Assembly: GCA_010909165.1 (NCBI GenBank)
Contig: MU008188.1
Coordinates: forward strand, 62,001-126,000
Direction of reading: 5' to 3'
Length of the DNA stretch: 64,000 nt
From: Anthoceros angustus
Lineage: Eukaryota > Streptophyta > Anthocerotopsida > Anthocerotales > Anthocerotaceae
The position numbers and the translations under genes are program-made. The notes beneath the pieces were generated by a model. It saw only the letters and a list, made by a program, of their open reading frames with translations. It was not told where the DNA came from and made no database searches. Of the stretch, positions 22,001-31,399 are shown piece by piece; within the stretch, counting starts at the first letter, position 1, and each line of letters opens with the position of its first letter.

Positions 22001-23794
22001 GCATTGGAGCATGATAGCACCAGTCTCTGTTGTGAAGAGGGTACAGACGGTGTAATCCGAAAGTCTTGTGACTCGCTCAGTGGGTTTGAAGCTGCAGATG
22101 GCCGAAATTGTTGGAACACATTCAACCTCCTGCTACAGAAAGGGGGCTCATCGAGGGCAATCACAGATACATCTGGTAGTTCAGATGATAAAGTCACCTT
22201 GTTTGTTAGTGTGGAAGACACTGGTGTGGGGATTCCTCTTCATGCGCAGGAACGTGTGTTCACTCCCTTTATGCAAGCAGACAGCTCGACGTCACGCACG
22301 TATGGAGGAACGGGGATTGGACTGAGTATCAGCAGATGCCTTGTCGAATTGATGAGCGGCGAGATGAGCTTCATCAGCCAACCAGGAGTTGGAACAACGT
22401 TCACATTTACTGCAGGCTCAAAGGCAGCATCTGGCATGCATGAGGGCTTGAGGTACCCATTGCAGGTTTCAAACCAATTCACGGGTAAAAGAGCTCTTGT
22501 TGTGATGGAGGCCTGTCCGGCACATGTGACTCAGCAGCACTTGCGGCGGCTGGGAGTTCAGTGGATATAACCATATTCCCTCTGCCATGTCGTTCTTCAC
22601 GTGGCAAGCAGACATTGTATCATCAACAAACAGTCGGTATGCCATTACATATCCTAAGTAGGCTCTTTCCTTTGCTGTTTGCATGCCGTATTGCCAGCAT
22701 AGATCTTCAAACTGAGGACAGCTTTTTTGTTCTGATACAAGGTGGAGACTGTGTGTAGATAGTTACATTCCCAAGTGCAATCGAGTGTGTGGAACTTGAC
22801 TCTTTACGACCTTGTTCTTTGCCTTATTCTCTTTCAGGTCAACAAGCACTGTCGATATGGTTCTGGTTGACAAAGATTCCTTTGGTCCTGGTACTGGCCT
22901 TTCTTTTCCTCGACATATTCTACTATCAAATTTTAGGTCTGGGTCGTCTGTCAAACTGCCTGTCCTTATTCTTGTTGCCACCTCACTCACTGATGAGGAG
23001 CTACAACACGCAAGACGGGCTGGATATGAAGACTTTGTTATTCGAAAGCCTCTGCGGGCGAGCATGCTTGCTACCAGTCTTGAGCTGGCTTTAGGATTGC
23101 TCAGCAAGGGTGACCAAGGGAGGGAGCTCTCTCAAAGTTTCCTAGCTCTTCAGAAACTTCTTTCTGGAAAATGTATTCTGGTGGTGGATGATAACATAGT
23201 CAATCGCAGAGTAGCTGGAGGGACACTCTCGAAGTATGGAGCCAAAGTTGAATGTGCTGAAAGTGGGAAGGCTGCAATCAAGATGCTTCAACCACCCCAT
23301 GACTTTGATGCCTGCTTTATGGATGTTCAAATGCCTGAGATGGATGGGTAAAATCACGAGCCTCCTTTTTGCTAGGCGATTAAGTCGTCATTGTTTTGCC
23401 ATTTCCAAGGCTGTCATCCAATTCCAGCTGTGAAGCTAGTTCACATCATCCAGCTGATTATATTTTGAGATTGTTCGGTTTCTAGCTTATATCTGGGCTG
23501 ACATAGCCGGCTTGTTTCTCATCTTGTGATCGCATGTGCAGTTTCGAAGCCACGAGACACATTCGTAAGGCGGAGTGGGCAATCATGCAAGGACTCACTA
23601 GTGAGATGAATGGAAACATAGTGCGGAAGTCTGATACATGGCATACACCGATACTGGCAATGACTGCTGATGTAATACAAGCCACACATGAGGAATGCTT
23701 GCGCTCTGGTATGGATGGCTATGTTGCTAAGCCTTTTGACGAGGACCAGCTGTTTAAAGCCGTATCACAGTTTTTTCAATCTTCCAAAGTGTGA
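19020..23794 (+). CDS. CHASE-domain hybrid histidine kinase, cytokinin receptor type (AHK2/3/4-like)
   Basis: Inferred exons: 19,020-19,490; 19,653-19,889; 19,975-20,141; 20,281-20,490; 20,564-20,750; 20,860-20,911; 21,008-21,237; 21,398-21,496; 21,935-22,636; 22,838-23,347; 23,542-23,794. All introns have GT..AG ends; joined phases agree except in exon 9. The product is about 1,040 residues, like Arabidopsis AHK4. Order: membrane segment ([16 protein letters not shown]), ligand-binding CHASE domain ([14 protein letters not shown], exons 1-4), second membrane segment (exon 5), phospho-acceptor His in [12 protein letters not shown] (exon 6), ATPase boxes [27 protein letters not shown] (exons 8-9), a degenerate receiver (exon 10), and a receiver with VVDDN, phospho-acceptor Asp in [12 protein letters not shown] and the conserved Lys in AKPF (exons 10-11). 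Known family role: cytokinin sensing at ER/plasma membrane, passing phosphate to HPt proteins. The start is uncertain: Met at 19,020, 19,038 or 19,248, or an upstream exon. Exon 9 has a frame break near 22,562-22,586 (one surplus or two missing bases). Confidence 0.93.
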
Positions 23795-23810
23795 AGATTT
23801 TTATTGATTG

Positions 23811-23890
23811 ATTGGATATGTTGTTAAGCCTTTTGACGGAAACTTCCTTCACTTCACAAAACTAAGGTTTACGACGAAGACCAGCGGTTG
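23811..23890 (+). repeat. Partial duplicate of the last-exon end
   Basis: ATGTTGTTAAGCCTTTTGACG (23,818) repeats ATGTTGCTAAGCCTTTTGACG of the coding region (23,721). About 35 bp later ACGACGAAGACCAGCGGTTG repeats the next coding segment (GACGAGGACCAGCTGTTT). So a piece of the AKPFDEDQL coding segment lies just beyond the stop codon, split by a short insert. Confidence 0.65.
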
Positions 23891-24659
23891 AACCTGCAGA
23901 TCACTTTTTTACTCCACTCGATTGAGAATATTTTCTCTTACGTTGAAGAGTTTGTTACAAGGAACTGGGTGTTCCTTCCCTTGAAACCATGACCGCGGTG
24001 AGAACTTTGTACACCAAATCTGAACACTGGTGTATTACATTTTTTATGAGAGTCGTCCTCGTGTCACTCCCAGGTTGGACCGGACTCATGAAAGGATGTG
24101 GAAGACTCACAACTACATTATAAAAGGATGCGTTAGGCTTGAAATAACTACGCATGCCGATCGCAGCGAGGTGATGTGCAACTCAAGTTTGACAACGGAT
24201 CTTCATTCATGTCAAGGACGTTAGGCATGTTCCGTTGACAAAGAGCATGATTAGCGCAGATGCTTGATGATGCTGGTTACCATCACCGGTTTGGGGATCA
24301 CTTTGGAAGATCTCCAAAGGTTCTTTGTGTTAGCTCGTGGATCAAGTGTGGCACTTTGTACTCACTTCGTGTAAACATCACAAAGATCATGTGATCTGTA
24401 ATGAGCAGCCAAATGTTTCCTTGTGGCATTGCTTTAGGACATATGTCTCAAGGGAATGAAGGTTTTATCTCGCTCGTTATATCCTCGTTTAACTTCTCCG
24501 ATCTCGATGTGTGAGCACTTATATGGGAAAATGTATAAAAATCATCACATCGAACAAGAGGTAAAGGTAGGAGTAAACCTCTTGAGTTGGTTCACAGCGG
24601 CGATATATGACCTATGCCTACCCCACGCCATCATTTATTAGGTCAGACGCTACGAATAT
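23891..24659. other. 3' flank of the kinase gene, no gene seen
   Basis: Moderately AT-rich, with no ORF of coding character, tRNA or element protein. It probably includes the 3' UTR and intergenic DNA. Confidence 0.4.
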
Positions 24660-24803
24660 CTAAGAGAGCCTGTTTCGCCCTGCTCACTTATGAAGTGAGC
24701 ACCAAAGTATGCTTGCAACCCCAAAGTCGGGTGGTATATCCCGGTGACAATGTTGCGGCCCAAGCGCCACATTGCCCCTCCCACTACCGCCTTCGGGTCC
24801 CAT
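24660..24803 (-). pseudogene. N-terminus of the LTR-borne ORF (third copy)
   Basis: ATG at 24,803 opens MGPEG on the minus strand; in the next frame RLGRNIVTG matches WRLVERNIVTK (3,534, -) and NLRRNIVTA (15,758, +). Stops and frame changes follow within 50 codons. Confidence 0.45.
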
Positions 24804-25677
24804 CGCCGCTCTTTCTTCGCTTTACCGGCCGCTGGCGATCATTGTGTCGTAATACCCATCGCCTGGCTGCCGCTTTGCCGCTTGTCATTCCAACCATGAC
24901 TAATGAGCCGAGCTGCTGTGAGAGTGCTCGGAAAGGACCAAAAGATAGCGCTAAAGAGCCGGTGTGATCTGGAGCGCGAGACTACGAAACCGGCCGCGAG
25001 GTCACGAAAATTTTCCCTAAAAACGGCTCCTTCCGCGACGCTCGGGAGAAGCTGGCCGAGCTGGGAGGGTGTCTCTTCGCGCCCAGAATCGCTGAGGTCC
25101 GCATGGCCGATTCATTCTCACCTGGCACGCCCGCGCTTACTCGCCTTACGCCGCCACGCGATTTAGCCTTTACGCCGGGCTGCGGCTGCACTCCGAGCGT
25201 GAATACCGCCTATAATCTGCCCACTCCGGCAGCCCTATGGTCCTAGTCTCACGCCGCATGCCACTGCTCACCTCTCGCACTGCCCCACATGGGCCCCTGC
25301 CTCGCCTAAAATACGCCCAACTCCTAAGTTACTTTACATTTTTATGCATATCTATCCCCGCCCCTACTCCCGTGGAGAGCGTGGTCCTGATTTCACACCG
25401 GATCTGAGTGTGGTCCGGACTACCCCATGCATCTGAGTGTGGTCCCTGGATTGCGCCCCAAGAGACCCGGAGGTGGTCCGGACCTCCCCTCGTAATGTAG
25501 TCCCGAGGCTCCTCCCGAGTGTGCTCAAGTCCTTTAGCCTACTCCAAAGTGCACTCCGGAGTATTCCGAACTTATTTCTTCTTTTCCGCCTCATTTTCCG
25601 CTCCACGCCTACGAAAAACAAAAAAACCTGACCCATTTCCTACCTAGAGGGAGAGTCCATGGTCCACAGGTGGAGGC
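24660..25677 (-). mobile_element. Family-1 LTR, left part (minus strand, truncated)
   Basis: On the minus strand the LTR starts TGTGGACCATGGACTCTCCC at 25,677 and includes the TTTTTTTGTTTTTCGTAGG block (about 25,620). It runs through CTCCGGAG-type palindromes (about 25,380-25,560) and reaches the LTR-borne ORF start at 24,803. It ends near 24,660, so TATA box, U5, PBS and coding region are missing. The layout matches 4,232-3,391 (-) and 15,116-15,860 (+). Confidence 0.6.
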
Positions 25678-25899
25678 CCAGAATCACGAGAGACCGGACC
25701 CCTGTCCCGGATCCGAGGCAAGACCGACTCCCAGGTCCCGGGATCAAGCAAGACCGGGACTCAAGTCCTGGACGCAGGAGGGGGGAGGGGTGAATGAGGA
25801 TCACCTCAAATTTTTCCACCTAAAAGTAGCTGGGTTCCTGAGTGGGAGTTCTAAGCAGGTGGTGACCCACCAACGAGTTAAGAGAGGGGGGCTACCAGG
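25678..25899. other. Junction sequence with GACCGG-rich repeats, no gene
   Basis: It contains GAGAGACCGGACCCC, CAAGACCGACTCCCAG and CAAGACCGGGACTCAAG, resembling the GGTCC repeats of the family-1 LTR. No coding region is visible. Confidence 0.35.
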
Positions 25900-26250
25900 A
25901 GACTTGTGAGGACCGGTGGGAATTGCACGGCGGGCCAGTCGCCGCTGCAAGAGCGCAGCCTCCGAGTCTCGTAGTCTCGGAAGAGGGAGAGCCCGCATCG
26001 CTGGATCATCCGAACATTGGCACGCCGCAAGTGGAAGATCGGACTGAGCCGGACCACGAGCATGTGTTGGGGGTGACGAGGTACAAGCTAAAGTTTCATT
26101 CAAACCAAGATCATCCGATTTATCTTGGTGGTACACCGCTTGGTCTGATGCAAACACATTTGATGTCTTCTTTGAGTGACGCTTTGTACAAAGAGTCATG
26201 GTGGATTTGTGGGCGGAGACAATCTACTAATACGTGCTTGAACCTCTTGG
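25900..26250 (+). pseudogene. Retropepsin-region fragment of a gag-protease element
   Basis: EHVLGVTRYKLKF (about 26,060) followed by HSNQDHPIYLGG is nearly the same as EHVLGVTRYKLKVSFKP on the minus strand at about 4,270, which carries the D-T-G protease triplet. Downstream, broken frames give FDVFFE and VMVDLWAETIYY, then a LEPLGVSNNAVHNGG join into the methyltransferase-like ORF. The catalytic triplet itself is not seen here. The fragment shows that the methyltransferase-like region belongs to this retroelement polyprotein and not to a host gene. Confidence 0.6.
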
Positions 26251-26253
26251 GGT

Positions 26254-26702
26254 GTGTCTAACAACGCGGTACATAATGGAGGATTTGAGGAGGAGGAAGA
26301 CAAGCTAGGGTTGCAACTACCCTCAGAGGAGGTTCTTCAAGTCAGCCGGACGGAGCTGGTGACTACAGCAATGAGCCGTGCAAAAGTTGTGGAGGATGGT
26401 GCAAGAGGACCAGTGTTCTATGAGCCGGAGAACTGCTGTAAGTTCTTGTCTAGGGTTGAGCCTGTTTGTGACCTAAACACCCAAGTGATCACATGGCGAC
26501 CTCGGGAAGACAACATAGTGCTGGTGGAATTCTTTGGAGGTATCAGTACCGGCTTGAAAGCAGTACTGAAATGTGGCATCAAAGTACAAAGATAAGTGCA
26601 TTGTGACCGGATGCGAAAGCGAGTTGTGTCACTTTGAAGCGTAAAGGACTTGATGGGGGAGTACCCTAACCTCATGACGTGGGAGTCAGTGAAGGGTTAC
26701 CA
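26254..26702 (+). pseudogene. Cytosine-5 DNA methyltransferase-like domain in a retroelement polyprotein (truncated)
   Basis: The ORF from 26,254 to 26,595 contains VLVEFFGGISTGLKAVLKCG (about 26,518), closely matching motif I of cytosine-5 DNA methyltransferases, the S-adenosylmethionine loop (F-x-G-x-G-x-G; here Ser replaces the central Gly). After a stop at 26,593 the frame continues as VKDLMGEYPNLMTWESVKGY to about 26,700. This fits the region between motifs I and IV. The coding stretch is cut by a copia LTR near 26,703, so the catalytic Pro-Cys motif IV is not seen. Retroelement-borne cytosine methyltransferases have been described in some eukaryotes; presence here is read from the motif and its joined protease. 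Inactive as it stands. Confidence 0.6.
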
Positions 26703-26974
26703 GAATGATGAAATATATGTAGTTTAGGGCACTATTTATTAGGGCACCTTTACTTAAACATTAGTTTCCATCTAGGGCTTTAAGTAGTTATTTAATTAGT
26801 TGCTCTAGGTAGTTAGTTGTTATATTAGTTGCAACTACCTAGTGGTTACAACAACTTATGGTTGTAACCACTTAACCACCTAACCACCTAGCCTATATAA
26901 AGGCTTGCACTCTTTACTTTCTTAATTCAATTGTATTGTAGCACTTTGTGCCTAAGAGCTATTGATTCTCATCA
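26703..26974 (+). mobile_element. 5' LTR of a Ty1/copia element
   Basis: The LTR ends ...TTCTCATCA at 26,974, directly before a TGGTATCAGAGC primer-binding site. A TATA box lies at 26,893. The start is put at a TG near 26,703, where the methyltransferase-like coding sequence stops; the exact base is uncertain because no matching 3' LTR was found. At about 270 bp it has the size usual for copia LTRs. Confidence 0.65.
26893..26902 (+). promoter_or_regulatory. TATA box in copia LTR
   Basis: CTATATAAAG about 80 bp before the LTR end, in line with a U3 promoter and short R/U5. Confidence 0.65.
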
Positions 26975-26986
26975 TGGTATCAGAGC
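26975..26986 (+). other. Primer-binding site for initiator tRNA-Met
   Basis: TGGTATCAGAGC is the classical complement of the 3' end of plant initiator tRNA-Met used by Ty1/copia elements. It sits immediately after the LTR's CA end. Confidence 0.9.
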
Positions 26987-27118
26987 AAGCAGCTCTCTAT
27001 GCTTGAGCTCTACACTCCCTTCTGCCCAATGCTACTCTAGCTTCCTTCTATTGCTAATTATGCATCGTGGAGACTTCATTCTGGGCAGCAATCGAGTGTA
27101 GCATCAAGTGTTCTAAGG

Positions 27119-27746
27119 ATGCACAATTTGTGCATCCATCTCTGCTTCTCAATGGATTCTCTCAATCCTAGCGAACATGGAAGAAGGTGGAAAGTTAAGA
27201 CACAGAGAAGGAGGAGGCAACAACAAAACTTCATAGAAGTATCATCAGAGGAATTTGATACTTACTCCCCTATTGAATATGATATGCTTGAAGTCCATGT
27301 TGGTAACCTTATATTTGCTCCTCTCTGAGTCTGAACACGAAGCAAAGTCCATCTCCCTAGCTAGAAGAACTTTGCTTTCAACATTTAGTCTTTATCAAAT
27401 AGGATGTATTGAGTCTGCAATTATTCAATTCATCAACAAAAAGACTACAAATTTCTTCCCAAATCCAGACAAACTACAGAAAACACTCAACTCCATTAGA
27501 TCAGAAGCTATTCAAATATATACTTCTACTGATGAGAGATTGGATTATCTTACCCAAGAGATACATTTAATCTCTACAGCTGTTGAGAAACTAACTGTTA
27601 AAGAAGTTGATACTTCTGACCTTTCTGTTTGGAGCAATACAAATACTTGCAAAAGAACAATGAAGAAATGCAGCACGTGCTCACGCGTCATTCCCAAAGT
27701 TATTAAGAGAACTCACACAAGAAGCGATCCAAATTATCTTCATTGA
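27119..27746 (+). CDS. Unknown ORF pair between PBS and copia gag
   Basis: Two overlapping frames (27,119-27,328 and 27,255-27,746) join into one plausible protein with a single frameshift near 27,300. A basic start (GRRWKVKTQRRRRQQQ) is followed by IEVSSEEFDTYSPIEYDML, then LSESEHEAKSISLARRTLLS and a helical region (NPDKLQKTLNSIRSEAIQIY, YLTQEIHLISTAVEKLTVKE), ending near a CSTCSRV stretch. Codon use is AT-rich, unlike the gypsy sequence around it. I do not recognise the family. It could be an N-terminal extension of this copia gag or an ORF of another retroelement sharing the tRNA-Met primer site. Confidence 0.45.
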
Positions 27747-27879
27747 TATTGAACATCACCGCAATGTTTGAGCAAGTGGTAAGACGGTTACAAATTCGCA
27801 GACGAGATAAACTTAAAAATGGCTTGTCAAGAAAGAGCCAAATGGGAAGAAGAGGAAAAGAAAGACTGACTGCACATAC

Positions 27880-28010
27880 AAGCGTGGTTCATGGAGAAGG
27901 CTTCAAGGAGAAAGATAGATTCAATGGAAAAGGATATGACGTTTGGCAAATACGTGCCAAAGGAGTACTGCGACAACGTGACTTATGGGATAAACATTAT
28001 AATTTTTGAA
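27880..28010 (+). pseudogene. Copia gag, N-terminal piece
   Basis: EKDRFNGKGYDVWQIRAKGV, continuing LRQRDLWDKHYNF, is the start of a Ty1/copia Gag (F-x-G-x-x-Y-x-x-W-x-x-x-x-x-x-x-L pattern). The frame stops where a 2.5 kb segment begins, and the rest of gag resumes at about 30,590. The two pieces together make a normal copia Gag order. Confidence 0.7.
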
Positions 28011-29219
28011 GGGGGTGAATAATCTCAAAGGGGGTTTTCCGTAAATAATCTCTGAAGGGGGTTTTTGATGGGCCCTAAAACAACGTTCTTAAGGCATTCC
28101 GGAAAACATCTCCAAAAAAAAGGGTGTCACCCACTAAAGTTCCTACTTTCCATCCAGCAATGTTTCTATCGAATGGTGGTTGCAAACTCGAACCTATGGG
28201 ATTAATGCAAAGTAGGAACAGTAAGGAAGGTCGTTCCTGCCGGGAAGGGACGACCGTAAATTCAGTTTTGGGAGGAAAATGTGGTTTAGTAAGGACACAA
28301 CAAAAGCCACGGACAGGGTATTTCCAAAACACAATAACATTTGGAACCGGATGTTCAATATTCACTCACGGGACCCGGGACAAACGTGATTTCGATTTCA
28401 CTCATCACGAGTTCAATCCTTCGTCATCACTTGGTCCGACTTCTCCGGCATTGTCATCACTATCTTGACACTTTGACTGCAGTTGTATGAAGCGCAACTT
28501 GAGCTTATCCCTTATCGCTTTTTGTCCACGCATACACATGTTTCGTTCAACACAAACCCATGTCTGAGGATGGTTGTTTCATTCACAAACACCTCCTGTA
28601 TGTTTTTAGTAATGGACCTTATTCCCTTTTTCCTCGGCATCGGACCGGATGGGTTGGCACTCGACGGACTATGTATTCTACATATCTCCTTCATGCGCAT
28701 CATGTGCTCGGTCGATACGATAAGAAAGTGAGGTCGTGGTGCATCTAGCAGCGTCAATGACTCTCCCAATCCGAGAATGGCACATTATGTGTCCATAGTG
28801 CACGCGCGAAACATCCCCTTCAAGATTTCCATTATGTCCCCATTCATCGCGCCATTCCACTGTTGCCTTCGGCATTTTGATATGCCCCAAGTACATATCA
28901 CTGGGAGGTCCTCAATAATGCCTCATCTAGCAAAGCTTCATCAGCACTTGAAGTGGTCGGTGTATGATCCATACGCGTGAAAACCACTTCCAAGGGCGTA
29001 GCACTAGCCCAATGTTATTCTCCACAATGATAGCAATCTCCTTCCGGTCCACCCAAAAGGCTTCCACCACTTGTACTCTTCGGCGATCACCTATGGACGC
29101 AAATCTTTAACCCTTCCGCAAATGGGCCACACCTTCCATCGGTGATAGGATACACTTTCCTTCTTGTCCCCCTAGCTTCACCCGCATGCACCGTAGGATG
29201 GTGCTAAGGGGAGGCAGGC

Positions 29220-29560
29220 GCCCTCCCCAGACCTGCTCATGGCAGGCCGGGACGCCCTACCATGCCCATGGGGCCGGCGGCGCGCCCTACCATGCCCATG
29301 GGCCGCGGCCCCCAACACACCACTGCCACGCCCATGGGCGCCGGGCGCCTCCCTAGCACACCACCATGGGCGGCCGGCCGTGCCTCCCCTAACAGCCCAT
29401 GGGCGCCGGCGCCCTCCCACCACCACCTTGGGGCCGGTGCCTCCTAGCACACCCCCGTGGGGCGGCAGACCCCACCCCCACCGCCACCCGCCCCGCCACA
29501 CCGGCCGGGCGCCCTCCCCTAGCACACCCTGCCCTACCCATGGATGGGCGCGCTCATTGT
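29220..29560. repeat. GC-rich array of CCATGGGC motifs
   Basis: About ten copies of CCCATGGG/CCATGGGC-type palindromic motifs are spaced 15-40 bp apart, mixed with GGCGCC and GGCCGGCC. Base composition jumps sharply relative to both sides. Long Pro/Ala/Gly ORFs on both strands here are a by-product of composition. Confidence 0.6.
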
Positions 29561-29758
29561 CTTTAAGAAGATAAATATTGAGCGGCTCAACAATATTCAA
29601 CTTGGGACTCAAATGGCTTAGTCAAATGGACACACATGGTAAGAAGTATAGTTGGTACACTACAAGCGGGATGATTACCTAGAGAGGAATGCCTCACGTT
29701 GCACTAGTTTACTCCATGGAGCAAGTTTTATTAATGTGTCCTTAGTGGACTTCAAATA

Positions 29759-29782
29759 ATTTGTTTGTTTGTTTGTTTGTTG
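29759..29782 (+). repeat. TTTG microsatellite
   Basis: About six uninterrupted TTTG (GTTT) units. Confidence 0.9.
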
Positions 29783-30566
29783 GTCAGTGTTTGGGAAAAA
29801 AGTGTAGTAATGAGTAGGTCTCGTGTTCAAACCCATCTAACATTTGTTGATTTTAAGGATGCTTGCATGGGCGCATGGGCAACTAACTTTGTTCATTTTA
29901 AGGACGGCATTGCCTTAAAGCCCAAGTGGTTGCATTGAGTGCGAGAAGGTTGAAGACCACGGTTGGCGACCTTTTGGATGAGGTCGGACCCTAGATCTTT
30001 GTGTGGCGATCGGCGGATGGACGCTAGGCCCAAGAATGGTACTATTGAAGGCGAGCAAGCAATGGAGGAGAGCGACAACTTTGAGGCGGAGGATATGGAC
30101 CGCCTCGAATATGGCGGTGGTACTTGACTCGATTTGGCGCAAGGCATGGATGAGTCGCCAGCCGCACTCTTGAATGACTATTCGATCTTGATGACCACTT
30201 CCTCCTTTAGCGGTTGTTTGTTGCAATGTTCTCACGACCATTGAAATGAGACTCCGCTACTATAGGATTGTTTTCATTGTGTTCCACCACTTGAAAGTAA
30301 AAGTTTTTGGTTGTAATAAACATATGAAAATGGCAGCCTCTATGCATTCTACAAAAATGCGGGGGCCCACACCTAATGTGCTCCAGTTCTCGGGTGTAGA
30401 CTTGAAAGTGCGTCTTTTATCAAAGGTATGACCTCAGAAAGGGTGTGCGCATTATCAAAGTAGGGCAGATATGCTGTTACAGGAAGGGTGTACATCGTGA
30501 CAAAGGGGTGTTGTCTCGACCGAAGGAGGTTACTATATTCCCCCCCTTCAAAAATTATCATGTTGA

Positions 30567-31345
30567 TATTGTTAGCCATGATATTGATCGTCCCCTCTGG
30601 AATCAGGACTCTAAAGCAAAATGGGACATCAAGGATCAGAAGGCTCAAGATATCATCATAAGTGGACTTATCAATCAATGGTTAGACAAGTCTCAAGCAT
30701 ATACCTCCAAGGAAATGTGGGACCGTCTTGCTCAAATATATGCTTCAAATGATGTGATGAGCATATTGACGGCCACCCGAAATTTCTAGAATCTCAAGAT
30801 GAGAGAAAACGATTCCATTGAGAGCCATATTAGTACTTTTAGATTGGCTAAAAATAACCTTGAAGCAGCATCTGGCGAGAAAATCTCCGAAAAGAATGCA
30901 TTCATTAGTCTCTTATCCACTCTACCACCTTCCTATCGGGCGTTCGTGACAACATAAAATGCCGTCCTTCGTAATGCACAGAAGACAATGGCATCTGACG
31001 GTTCCTCAACGTTGGATATCGCAAATGAGCTCATAGGAGCCATAATACAGAGGACTCCGCCGCCACGACACTCGCTCCACGGCATAACAAGTGATGTTCC
31101 TTTGGAAGAGGCAGAGGTAGAGGCCGAGGCCGTGGCCAAGGCAGAAGACCCAATACCTCTCGCCCATATATCAACTTCCCTCATGGAGAATCTACATCTT
31201 CTTCAACGCCTGCAAAAGGTAAAAAGAAGATTGGAGTTATTTGTAATTGGTGTAGAATACCGAATCATATGGAGAAGGACTGCAACAAGAAGAAGAATGG
31301 CGAGCCTAGAAAGGAGGCCGCACCTGGAGCACATATTGCTGTGAA
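30567..31345 (+). pseudogene. Copia gag, C-terminal piece with zinc knuckle
   Basis: PLWNQDSKAKWDIKDQKAQD, then IIISGLINQWLDKSQAYTSK and EMWDRLAQIYAS, form the conserved UBN2-type Gag core (30,590-30,760). After a stop come MRENDSIESHISTFRLAKNN and AFISLLSTLPPSYRAFVTT (30,800-30,950), its second half. Near 31,240-31,275 CNWCRIPNHMEKDC is a complete CCHC zinc knuckle (C-x2-C-x4-H-x4-C). Two frame changes and two in-frame stops are present. The protein would package copia RNA. Confidence 0.85.
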
Positions 31346-31399
31346 GAAACAATCTTCGTCAACACCATCAGCTCTCACTGTATGCTTGGCATCATCGAA

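Larger units (their letters stand above)
27988..30566. mobile_element. Segment with inverted ends inserted in copia gag
   Basis: The left end reads AACATTATAATTTTTGAAGG (then GGGTGAATA). The right end, on the opposite strand, reads AACATGATAATTTTTGAAGG (then GGGGAATATA), an imperfect inverted repeat of about 30 bp. AAGGGGGT motifs recur inside the left end and AAGGGTGT motifs inside the right end. Copia gag coding is interrupted exactly across this interval. No transposase domain was recognised; only short AT-rich ORFs (for example minus strand 28,512-28,769 and 28,678-28,896) are present. It behaves like a non-autonomous DNA transposon, but no clear target duplication was found. Confidence 0.45.

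Noticed and set aside
26975-27750. Endogenous pararetrovirus, because of the TGGTATCAGAGC primer site
   Set aside because: The same primer site is standard for Ty1/copia, and copia Gag, protease and integrase follow in order; no movement-protein or viral RT signature was seen.
29178-29612. Pro/Ala/Gly-rich ORFs on both strands
   Set aside because: They follow from GC-rich palindrome repeats; both strands are open and no domain is visible.
29800-29850. tRNA or tRNA-derived SINE (TCTCGTGTTCAAACCC resembles a B box)
   Set aside because: No A box at the right distance and no cloverleaf could be drawn.
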